Source: Phycisphaerae bacterium
GTDB lineage: Bacteria; Planctomycetota; Phycisphaerae; UBA1845; Fen-1342
Reading direction: 5' to 3'
Assembly (NCBI GenBank): GCA_022842805.1
Contig: JALHOX010000217.1
Location: forward strand, 1 to 7,848
Length of the DNA: 7,848 nt
Under the pieces are notes generated by a model. The model had not been told where the DNA came from and made no database searches. It saw nothing but the letters and a program-made list of their open reading frames with translations. The position numbers were made by a program, and so were the translations under genes. Positions 1-5,437 of the stretch are shown in pieces; within the stretch, counting starts at the first letter, position 1, and each line of letters starts with the position of its first letter.

Positions 1-920
1 TCGATGCACAGCTCGTCGTTCGGCTCGCGATAGTCGATCGTGCCGCTGATGGCGGCGTGCATCTTCGCCCCGCCCAGGTCCTCACTGCTCACTTCCTGCC
101 CGATCGCGGCCTTCACCAGCGCCGGACCCGCGAGATAGAGACCGCTGCCTTCGGTCATCAGCAGCGTGTCGCACATCACCGGCAGATAGCCGCCACCCGC
201 CACGCAATTGCCCATGATGGCGGCGAATTGGGGGATGCCGCGGGCGCTGATGCGCGCGTTGTTGAAGAAGATGCGGCCGAAGTCGTCTTCGTCGGGGAAA
301 ATCTCGTCCTGCATGGGCAAAAACACGCCCGCGGAGTCGACCAGGTAGAGAATCGGCAGGTGGTTCTCATAGGCGAAGCGCTGAGCGCGGAGCACCTTCT
401 TGCAGGTCGCGGGGAAAAACGCACCCGCTTTCACCGTTGCGTCATTGGCGACGATCACGCACAGGCGGCCGCGAACGCGCCCGAGCCCCACAACCACACC
501 CGCCGCAGGCACGCCGCCCGCCTCTTCGTACATGCCGTCGGCGGCCCAGAGACCGAGCTCAAAGAAGGAGGATTGCGAAACCGCAGCGCCAGGACGAAGC
601 GACGTAGTAGCCGATTCAGCGGGAGCGGCGTCTTTTTCGCGCTTGCTCTTGTGTCCGTCCTGCGGCCCCGTGAGCGGCTTGCGCCCATCGCGATCGATCA
701 GCAGGTCGATGCGTTCGCGGGCGGTCAGCCGCCCGTGGCGATGCTGACGCTCAATGCCTTTCGGGCCGCCGCCTTCGCGGATCTTGGCCTCGCGCTTTTC
801 GAATTCTGCGCGCAGAATGGCCAGCGCGTCGGCGCTGGCGGCGGGGGCCTGCCCCGCGTGCGTGGCGGCGGGATGGGCGGCGGTGTCGGCGGTGTCGGCG
901 GTGTCGGATTTGGTCTTCAT
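1..920 (-). CDS. Acyl-CoA carboxylase carboxyltransferase (beta) subunit, C-terminus cut by window edge
   Basis: Carboxyltransferase subunit of a biotin-dependent acyl-CoA carboxylase (methylcrotonyl-CoA or propionyl-CoA type), which moves CO2 from carboxybiotin to an acyl-CoA in the cytoplasm. The frame is open from an ATG at 918-920 to the left edge (306 residues). Family landmarks, in order: an ERQHRHGRLTARERIDLLID segment (57-76), SSFFELGLWAADGMYEEAGG (117-136), VPAAGVVVGLGRV (137-149), VIVANDATVKAGAFFP (155-170), LVDSAGVFLPMQ (193-204), and GNCVAGGGYLPVMCD (237-251). The end, SGLYLAGPALVKAAIGQEVS (259-278) followed by EDLGGAKMH, forms the acyl-CoA/oxyanion region. The GAGxYLP-like and PxLVKAAxGxExxxEDLGG patterns favour the methylcrotonyl-CoA carboxylase beta type, but substrate cannot be fixed. 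Two oddities: an acidic/Ala-rich N-terminal tail with a TAD triplet repeat, and about 40 extra residues (roughly 77-116) between LLID and SSFFELG where relatives have a short DPGS-like turn. No Shine-Dalgarno sequence precedes the ATG. Confidence 0.92.
   Translation of the reverse strand, partial: MKTKSDTADTADTAAHPAATHAGQAPAASADALAILRAEFEKREAKIREGGGPKGIERQHRHGRLTARERIDLLIDRDGRKPLTGPQDGHKSKREKDAAPAESATTSLRPGAAVSQSSFFELGLWAADGMYEEAGGVPAAGVVVGLGRVRGRLCVIVANDATVKAGAFFPATCKKVLRAQRFAYENHLPILYLVDSAGVFLPMQDEIFPDEDDFGRIFFNNARISARGIPQFAAIMGNCVAGGGYLPVMCDTLLMTEGSGLYLAGPALVKAAIGQEVSSEDLGGAKMHAAISGTIDYREPNDELCI
882..908. repeat. Three tandem 9-bp repeats coding for Ala/Asp/Thr in the carboxylase N-tail
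   Basis: Unit GGTGTCGGC occurs at 882-890 and 891-899, and as GGTGTCGGA at 900-908. On the minus strand it encodes the repeated Asp-Thr-Ala of residues 6-13 of the carboxylase. The length keeps the frame, so copy number could vary without breaking the gene. The tail precedes the conserved core and is probably disordered. Confidence 0.8.
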
Positions 921-930
921 GGTGCGACCG

Positions 931-960
931 ATTATCGCGGGGCCGGCGCGCCATCGGCAA
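931..960 (-). promoter_or_regulatory. Candidate sigma-70 promoter of the carboxylase gene
   Basis: Read on the minus strand, TTGCCG (955-960; 4/6 match to TTGACA) is followed after 18 bp by GATAAT (931-936; 5/6 match to TATAAT). The hexamer ends 10 nt before the ATG, so transcription would begin about 3-5 nt upstream of the start codon, giving a leaderless or nearly leaderless mRNA. This agrees with the absence of a Shine-Dalgarno sequence. The -35 box overlaps the left arm of the inverted repeat at 957-977. Confidence 0.45.
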
Positions 961-977
961 GCCGCGATTCGGCTTGC
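957..977. repeat. Perfect inverted repeat in the divergent promoter region (candidate operator)
   Basis: Arms GCAAGCCG (957-964) and CGGCTTGC (970-977) are exact reverse complements separated by CGATT. The repeat lies between the divergent carboxylase and HD-GYP starts. It overlaps the candidate carboxylase -35 and fills the spacer just upstream of the candidate HD-GYP -10. It could be a protein-binding operator controlling both genes, or an RNA hairpin. The position favours an operator, because a transcript of either gene starting at the proposed sites would not include it. Confidence 0.45.
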
Positions 978-983
978 TACACT
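978..983 (+). promoter_or_regulatory. Candidate -10 box of the HD-GYP gene
   Basis: TACACT (4/6 match to TATAAT), preceded by GC as GCTACACT, ends 6 nt before the GTG start at 990. Usual spacing would put the transcription start on or next to the GTG, making a leaderless mRNA. No good -35 box is visible at the expected distance. Confidence 0.3.
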
Positions 984-989
984 TTTCGC

Positions 990-2150
990 GTGAACTCTCC
1001 CGCGACTGGGTACCAGGCGTCGCTCGGCGAATTTCTCGACTGGCTGCACTGCGGGGCGGCGCTCATCCATCGTTCGGGCCGCGTCATCCGCGTAAACGAC
1101 CGCCTCGCGGAGCTGATGCAAACCGAGCCGCAGGCCCTGCGCGGGGCGGAGTTGCACTCGCTTTACGCACGGCCCGAGGACCAGGCGTCGCTGCACGAAA
1201 TCCTGGCGGGGTTCGATGCCCCGCGCGAGCGCGAGTTCTATCTGCCCCTGCCCGATGGCCGGCGCTTGCCGGTGATCGCGTCGGGCCGGCGTCTGCCCGT
1301 GGCCGCCGATGGCGACGTGCGCCTGGTCACGTTCATGGACCTCAGCGGGCAAAAACGCGCTGAGCAGCGGGCCCGCGAACAGTATCAGGCCGTCCTACGG
1401 CTCAGCGACACGCTGCTCTCCCAGGCGCTGGCCTTGAACGAAAAGTCGCAGGCGCTCGCCGGCGAGCTGGCGGCGGCGAACATGGACTCGATCTACATGC
1501 TCGCCATGGCCAGCGAAGCCAAGGACACCGACACCGGGCTGCATATTCGTCGCATTCAATTCTTCACCGAGGCGCTCGCCCGCGCCATCGGCGTAGAGCC
1601 GGCCCTCGCGGAGAAAATGGGCTACTCGGCCGTGCTGCACGACGTCGGCAAGCTGCTCGTGCCCGACGAAGTGTTGAAAAAACCCGGCCCGCTCACGGAT
1701 GAAGAGCGCCGCACCATGGAGCTCCACACGATCGCCGGCGAAAGCATGCTCAGCAATCGCCCCTTTTTCGACATCGCCCGCCAGATCGCACGCAGCCACC
1801 ATGAGAACTGGAATGGCGACGGTTACCCCGATCGGCTGGCGGGCGAAGAAATTCCACTGGCCGCCCGCATCGTCCGCGTCGTCGACGCCTTCGACGCGCT
1901 CGCTTCGGACAGGGTCTACAAAGACGCCATGAGCGAGCGCGACTCGCTTAAGGCCGTCGTCGCCGCCGCCGGCGCCGACTTCGACCCGGCCCTCGTGCCA
2001 ATCTTCCAAACGTTGGTGATCGACGGACGGGTGGCGGCGGTGCGTTCGGCGGTACACGAGGCGCTCGAGACCGGCGATTGGACCGCGGTCCGCAAGCTGA
2101 TCGACGCGATCGTCCCCGTCACGTCGCAGCAATCGGATCGCGCCGGCTAG
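990..2150 (+). CDS. PAS domain + HD-GYP cyclic-di-GMP phosphodiesterase
   Basis: Predicted cytoplasmic signalling enzyme of 386 residues that hydrolyses cyclic di-GMP. The N-terminal part (about 10-120) has a PAS-like pattern: a GEFLDWLHCGAALIHRSGRV start, then VNDRLAELM (35-43), and a closing VTFMDLSGQKRAEQRA (113-128). A helical linker (about 122-165) leads into HD-GYP (about 166-350). Visible metal/active-site residues: H185 in TGLHIRR, H217-D218 in LHDVGKLLVPD, H246, H270-H271, the GDGYP motif (276-280) and D299 in VVDAFDAL. A typical HD-GYP has DALTSDRPY; this one has DALASDRVY. No membrane segment or receiver domain is seen, so the PAS domain is the likely sensor. GTG at 990 is chosen because the PAS domain begins right after it, and an upstream in-frame extension would overlap the carboxylase gene antisense. 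Stop TAG, 3 bp from the convergent TetR gene. Confidence 0.9.
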   Translation: MNSPATGYQASLGEFLDWLHCGAALIHRSGRVIRVNDRLAELMQTEPQALRGAELHSLYARPEDQASLHEILAGFDAPREREFYLPLPDGRRLPVIASGRRLPVAADGDVRLVTFMDLSGQKRAEQRAREQYQAVLRLSDTLLSQALALNEKSQALAGELAAANMDSIYMLAMASEAKDTDTGLHIRRIQFFTEALARAIGVEPALAEKMGYSAVLHDVGKLLVPDEVLKKPGPLTDEERRTMELHTIAGESMLSNRPFFDIARQIARSHHENWNGDGYPDRLAGEEIPLAARIVRVVDAFDALASDRVYKDAMSERDSLKAVVAAAGADFDPALVPIFQTLVIDGRVAAVRSAVHEALETGDWTAVRKLIDAIVPVTSQQSDRAG

Positions 2151-2153
2151 CGA

Positions 2154-2759
2154 TTACGCACGTTCGATTCGTGCCTTCGCCGCGTCGATCAGCGCGACAG
2201 CGGCGCGGCGGGCGGAGTTCGCAGAGGCCGCCTCGCCGGACATTTGCGCCGCGACGATGGCGCCGTCGACGAGCAGGGCGAGCTGCTCCGCGAGCGCCGC
2301 CGCATGCGGCAGTTTCGCGGCCCGCGCCATCTCGGCGAAGAACGCGCGCAGCTTCAGCTTCGTCGACCAGCACGCCTGCCGCACGCCCGCGTCGGCCGAT
2401 TCGTGACTGGCTTTGATGAATGCGCAGCCTGCGAAATCGGGCATTTCAAACCATTTTCGCAGGATGTCGAAGATCGCCAACATGCGGTCGATCGGCGCGT
2501 TTGGCGCCGCCGCCAGCTCCGCGGCAAACCACGAATCCCAAAGCCGCTCGCGCTCCGCCACATACGCATTCACCAAGCCGGCCTTTGAGCCGAAATGCTG
2601 ATAGAGCGAGGCTTTGGCGACGTCCGACTCCGCCAGCAGACGGTCGATGCCCGTCGCGCCGATCCCATCTCGATAAAAGCGAGCCACCGCCGCGGCGAGC
2701 AGGCGATCACGAGGCGGCGCCGTGGCGGTCGGACGTTTGCTGTTTCTTCGACGCGACAT
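2154..2759 (-). CDS. TetR/AcrR-family transcriptional regulator
   Basis: DNA-binding repressor of 201 residues. The N-terminal TetR domain shows RDRLLAAAVARFYRDGIGAT (17-36) and then the helix-turn-helix IDRLLAESDVAKASLYQHFG (38-57), followed by SKAGLVNAYV. The C-terminal half (about 75-200) is the helical ligand-binding and dimerisation region; it includes CAFIKASHESAD (112-123), a pattern seen in TetR regulators beside small oxidoreductases and hydrolases. The ligand is unknown. The gene lies downstream of the alpha/beta hydrolase on the same strand, 132 bp away, and a TetR-type palindrome sits upstream of the hydrolase, so the hydrolase is its probable target. Whether it is cotranscribed or has its own promoter is not clear. 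The ATG at 2757-2759 is preceded by a purine-rich GAGACGAG, a weak Shine-Dalgarno sequence. Confidence 0.9.
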   Translation of the reverse strand: MSRRRNSKRPTATAPPRDRLLAAAVARFYRDGIGATGIDRLLAESDVAKASLYQHFGSKAGLVNAYVAERERLWDSWFAAELAAAPNAPIDRMLAIFDILRKWFEMPDFAGCAFIKASHESADAGVRQACWSTKLKLRAFFAEMARAAKLPHAAALAEQLALLVDGAIVAAQMSGEAASANSARRAAVALIDAAKARIERA

Positions 2760-2835
2760 CGTTAATCAACTCGTCTCGGGCCCGCGCGATCGCTTTCAGC
2801 GTCATCGCACCGGTGTTCGGGGCGGTGTTCCGCGG

Positions 2836-2856
2836 CGGCCCGCGACATGCGGGCCG
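2836..2856. repeat. GC-rich hairpin between hydrolase and TetR genes
   Basis: Arms CGGCCCGC (2836-2843) and GCGGGCCG (2849-2856) pair perfectly around GACAT. It lies about 35 bp past the hydrolase stop and about 76 bp before the TetR ATG. No T-run follows on either strand, so it is not a classical intrinsic terminator. It may attenuate read-through from the hydrolase into the TetR gene or protect the hydrolase mRNA end. Confidence 0.4.
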
Positions 2857-2891
2857 GTGACAGAAATTCTCGAGCGCACACCCGCGTGCCG

Positions 2892-3905
2892 CTACTTCAC
2901 CCGCTTCGTCATGAACTCGCGGATCTTCGCCGCGATCGTCACGCCGTCTTCCTCCAGCGCGAAGTGACCGGTGTCCAGAAGATGAAAATCGACATTCTTC
3001 AAATCACGCAAATAGGGCTGCGCGCCGGCGGCCGGGAAGATCTGGTCGTTCTTGCCCCAGACGATCAGCGTCGGCGGCTGCTTCTCGCGGAAGAATGCCT
3101 GCCACTGCGGGTAGAGCGGCGGATTGGTGCCGTAGCTGTAGAAGAGCTCGAGCTGAATCTTGTCGTTGCCCGGCCGGTCGAGCAGCGCCTGGTCGAGCGT
3201 CCAGGCGTCGGGGCTGATGGTCGAGGCGTCGCGCACGCCGTGGGTGTATTGCCACTTGGTCGCGTCGAGCTTGAAGAAGCCGCGCAGCGGAGCGGCGTTG
3301 GCCTCGCTTTTGTCGGCCCAATACGCCTTGATCGGCTTCCAGAAGTCGTTGTCGAGCCCTTCGTCATAGGCGTTGCCGTTCTGCACGATCAGTCCGCGAA
3401 CGCGCTCCGGCCGCGCGGTCATGAGCCGATAGCCGACCGGCGCGCCGTAGTCCTGCACATAGAGCACATAGCTGGTCAGGCCGACCTTGTCGGTGAACTG
3501 TTCGACGACGCGGGCGAGGTTGTCGAAGCTGTAGTCAAACGTGTCCATCGCCGGCATGTCGCTCTGGCCGAATCCCGGATAGTCGGGCGCCACCAGGTGG
3601 AACTTGTCCGCCAGCGCAGGAATCAGATTGCGAAACATCTGGGAGGACGTGGGAAAGCCATGCAGCAGCAGGATCGTGGGCGCGTCGGGCCGGCCCGCTT
3701 CACGATAAAAGACGTTGACGCCGCCGACGTCGACCGTCCGGTAGCGCACCTGCTCGGGTTTGGCCGGCTGGCTGTCGACCGCGGCCGCGACAATCGCCTC
3801 AGGCGACGGCGAGTCGGCGAGCAGGGGGGCGTGCAGGCTGGTCATGACCAGCGCACCGGCGCTGGCGAAGAGGGCGGAGCGGACGGAGCGGGTTCGGCGG
3901 GGCAT
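2892..3905 (-). CDS. Exported alpha/beta-fold hydrolase, epoxide hydrolase/haloalkane dehalogenase superfamily
   Basis: Predicted 337-residue hydrolase with an Asp nucleophile; substrate unknown. The mature part shows GGVNVFYREAG (61-71), the oxyanion-hole motif HGFPTSSQMF (82-91), PDYPGFGQSD (107-116), and a nucleophile elbow VQDYGAP (150-156) with D152. The cap region runs about 180-270. The acid is D287 in IVWGKNDQIFP (281-291) and the general base is H314 in LDTGHFALEE. Asp-type elbows belong to epoxide hydrolases and haloalkane dehalogenases; the residue after D152 is Tyr, where dehalogenases carry a halide-binding Trp, so dehalogenation is less likely. Residues 1-30 look like a Sec signal peptide: basic MPRRTRSVR, a hydrophobic stretch, then cleavage near LLA-DS. 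The ATG at 3903-3905 is chosen because the signal peptide begins there and AAAAAGGA lies 8 nt upstream; a longer open frame to 4046 looks non-coding. A palindrome 62 bp upstream suggests control by the neighbouring TetR protein. Confidence 0.9.
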   Translation of the reverse strand: MPRRTRSVRSALFASAGALVMTSLHAPLLADSPSPEAIVAAAVDSQPAKPEQVRYRTVDVGGVNVFYREAGRPDAPTILLLHGFPTSSQMFRNLIPALADKFHLVAPDYPGFGQSDMPAMDTFDYSFDNLARVVEQFTDKVGLTSYVLYVQDYGAPVGYRLMTARPERVRGLIVQNGNAYDEGLDNDFWKPIKAYWADKSEANAAPLRGFFKLDATKWQYTHGVRDASTISPDAWTLDQALLDRPGNDKIQLELFYSYGTNPPLYPQWQAFFREKQPPTLIVWGKNDQIFPAAGAQPYLRDLKNVDFHLLDTGHFALEEDGVTIAAKIREFMTKRVK

Positions 3906-3913
3906 CGTCTTAG

Positions 3914-3921
3914 TCCTTTTT
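3914..3921 (-). promoter_or_regulatory. Ribosome binding site of the hydrolase, fixing its start
   Basis: On the minus strand AAAAAGGA ends 8 nt before the ATG at 3905. It is the best Shine-Dalgarno sequence in the window's left half and supports the signal-peptide start over the upstream ATG at 4046. Confidence 0.75.
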
Positions 3922-3967
3922 GCGAAAGCGGCTCGCGGCGACCGGCCCCGCGGCGGATTGCCGCAAA

Positions 3968-3985
3968 ATAGACCGATCTGTCTAT
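3968..3985. promoter_or_regulatory. Palindromic TetR-type operator upstream of the hydrolase
   Basis: ATAGACCGATCTGTCTAT is an 18-bp palindrome centred on GATC with 8 of 9 base pairs symmetric; the outer arms ATAGAC and GTCTAT are perfect. The TAGAC...GTCTA layout is typical of operators for small TetR repressors of the NemR-like kind. On the minus strand it lies between a weak -35-like GGGACA and a -10-like TATTTT (3965-3970), so a bound repressor would block the hydrolase promoter. The encoded TetR protein downstream is the obvious candidate to bind it; that link is inferred from position. Confidence 0.7.
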
Positions 3986-4098
3986 ATGATGTCCCGGCGG
4001 ATACGCGGGTTTCAGGTTGGACCCAGATTTCTCGCGGACTGCACAAAGGGGAGATGGAACGGGGTGATGAACCGTGCCGGTCAGAGTGGGCCCGCGAA

Positions 4099-4130
4099 CC
4101 GGATTCCGGCGATCTGCAAATTCTCAGATC
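4099..4130. repeat. Inverted repeats at the 3' end of the Clp-N gene
   Basis: GATCTG (4111-4116) and CAGATC (4125-4130) form a 6-bp-arm inverted repeat with an 8-nt loop, overlapping the stop codon of the Clp-N gene. Next to it, CCGGA and TCCGG (4099-4109) form an 11-bp palindrome around a single T. No U-tract follows on the minus strand. They could form an unconventional 3'-end structure. The rest of the 223-bp gap between the two minus-strand genes holds only the operator and promoter of the hydrolase. Confidence 0.35.
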
Positions 4131-5367
4131 AGGCGTTACCGATGATCATTCTGGATCGAATGCGCCCACGGGTCCAAGGAGGCAGCCAGCGGGCGTATCG
4201 AACGAGATCGCCTTCGGCGTAGAGATATCCGCCACCCCCGTAGTTGTACGGTCGGTAGTCCATACCTTCGTGCGACGGCGCCGCATTGAGCTCGGCGAGT
4301 AACGCGTCGTACGCTTTGGCCTCGTCGAACCCCGGATGCGCGCGGGTCTCGGATCGGAGACGCCGAAGAAAAGACTCTCGCGTCACGGTGGCCCACAGCC
4401 GCCCCTCGCGTCGGCACGCGGCCGTAACGTCCATCGCGAGATCGATCGGTAGATCCTGCGCGGGTCGCACGGGAACGGTCTGACGCTCCGTCACCGTGAT
4501 CGTGATCGCGCCGTCAAGGCATCGAAGGCGGACGCGCGCAAGTTGCCGCGTGAACGGAACGCGGGATCGCGATCCGGAGCCGTACGACAAGATTCCGCGC
4601 GGATCAGCGGTCAGGTAACGACAGATTTCGCGAAACGCCGTCGGAGCGTCAAATCGCTTGCGACGGGTGGTCGCCGTAGGCAACCAATCGACGAGATCGG
4701 ATTCGCGAAGCACAAACGAGTCGCCGTCGCGCTGCCGGGCCTCGTCGATGAGGTCCTTGACCATGCACCGCGCCTCCAGAGGTCGATAGGGCAGCGTGCG
4801 AATGGCGGGCCGAAACCAGTTGATCAGTCGGCGAAGGCGACCGCCGAGGGTGGCCTGTCGACGCTCCATATAGGCCGACAGGACGGGCGTTCCGTGCCGG
4901 AGAATTGCCTGAACGTCCTCGACGTTAATCTCTGCGCAGAGTGCGGTGGCGTCGACCGAGACCGATCGAAGGAGCCGCGCCCCGGGGGATTCGGCATCTC
5001 TCAAAAGAAAATAGACCAGGCTCGGCGTATCCACCGCTCCAAAATCGCGCGAGCGACTCAGCTCATTCGCTGGTCGAAGGGCCGCCTGCAACGACTCGGT
5101 GATCGGCAAACCGAGATTGACCGGCAATTCCGCCGAGTCGTGGACGACGGGCTCTTGCAGCCGCCATTGCCGAGTTGCATCGCGAAGAATCTGCTTCGAC
5201 ACGCCGAACGCCGCCAGCACAAACGCGCCAAAATCCGACTCGGATCGCGCGCGAAGCTCGCTCAGGACGTGGACCGGCGCGACGGCCGCATGGCCGGCCC
5301 GCGCCGCGAGTCGCGCCGCGTCTTGCACGATCTGAGTTGCTTGCGGACGCCAGTACAGTTCCATCAT
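4129..5367 (-). CDS. Stand-alone double Clp-N-repeat protein with unknown C-terminal region
   Basis: A 412-residue protein whose specific function I do not recognise. The N-terminal part matches the two-repeat Clp N-domain of ClpA/ClpC chaperones. Repeat 1 (about 10-65) contains IVQDAARLAARAGHAAVAPV then HVLSELRA and ends with FGVSKQILRDA. Repeat 2 (about 84-148) contains LGLPITESLQAALRPANELS and DTPSLVYFLLRD, and ends with LLRSVSVDATAL. In Clp ATPases this domain binds substrates and adaptors. No Walker A/B motif or AAA+ module follows, so the protein cannot be an unfoldase alone. A linker with GGRLRRLINWFRP (175-187) leads to a charged region (about 195-345) of unknown fold and a Gly/Tyr-rich stretch YRPYNYGGGGYLYAEGD (371-387). 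No signal peptide or membrane helix is evident. Two ATG codons are adjacent at the start, without a clear Shine-Dalgarno sequence. The divergent neighbour is a Uma2 gene. Confidence is high that it is a gene, moderate for the Clp-N call. Confidence 0.8.
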   Translation of the reverse strand: MMELYWRPQATQIVQDAARLAARAGHAAVAPVHVLSELRARSESDFGAFVLAAFGVSKQILRDATRQWRLQEPVVHDSAELPVNLGLPITESLQAALRPANELSRSRDFGAVDTPSLVYFLLRDAESPGARLLRSVSVDATALCAEINVEDVQAILRHGTPVLSAYMERRQATLGGRLRRLINWFRPAIRTLPYRPLEARCMVKDLIDEARQRDGDSFVLRESDLVDWLPTATTRRKRFDAPTAFREICRYLTADPRGILSYGSGSRSRVPFTRQLARVRLRCLDGAITITVTERQTVPVRPAQDLPIDLAMDVTAACRREGRLWATVTRESFLRRLRSETRAHPGFDEAKAYDALLAELNAAPSHEGMDYRPYNYGGGGYLYAEGDLVRYARWLPPWTRGRIRSRMIIGNA

Positions 5368-5390
5368 CCAACCCCATGGCGATCAACCAT

Positions 5391-5400
5391 TCACTGTAGC
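5391..5400 (-). promoter_or_regulatory. Candidate -10 region of the Clp-N gene
   Basis: The minus strand reads GCTACAGTGA, with TACAGT (5393-5398) matching TATAAT at 4 of 6 positions and the same GCTACA context as the HD-GYP promoter. It ends 25 nt before the ATG, giving a leader of about 18-20 nt. A clear -35 box is not seen. Confidence 0.3.
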
Positions 5401-5421
5401 AGCCAACCCACCTCGTTTCGA

Positions 5422-5427
5422 TACAAT
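5422..5427 (+). promoter_or_regulatory. Candidate -10 box of the Uma2 gene
   Basis: TACAAT matches TATAAT at 5 of 6 positions and ends 10 nt before the ATG at 5438, as in the carboxylase promoter. Transcription would start about 3-5 nt before the start codon. No Shine-Dalgarno sequence is present, and the -35 region is poor. Confidence 0.4.
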
Positions 5428-5437
5428 CCAATGACGT

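Noticed and set aside
57..989. Plus-strand open frame extending the HD-GYP protein upstream by 311 residues
   Set aside because: It runs antisense to the well-conserved carboxylase gene and its translation is Arg/Ala/Gly-rich without domain features; the PAS domain begins right after the GTG at 990.
1395..2132. 245-codon minus-strand open frame
   Set aside because: It lies wholly antisense to the conserved HD-GYP domain; such frames are common in GC-rich DNA.
2847..3971. 374-codon plus-strand open frame
   Set aside because: It is antisense to the hydrolase, whose motifs, signal peptide and ribosome binding site are convincing; the antisense translation is Arg/Val-rich and featureless.
3906..4046. 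47-residue N-terminal extension of the hydrolase from the ATG at 4046
   Set aside because: It would put 47 polar residues before a signal peptide, cross the operator and promoter, and ignore the strong ribosome binding site at 3914-3921.
3906..4222. Possible small plus-strand gene in the gap before the hydrolase
   Set aside because: Competing overlapping frames with no ribosome binding site or motif; the stretch is better explained as promoter and operator DNA.
5011..5020. Second TAGACC half-site resembling the TetR operator
   Set aside because: Only one half-site, inside the Clp-N coding sequence, without the matching arm.
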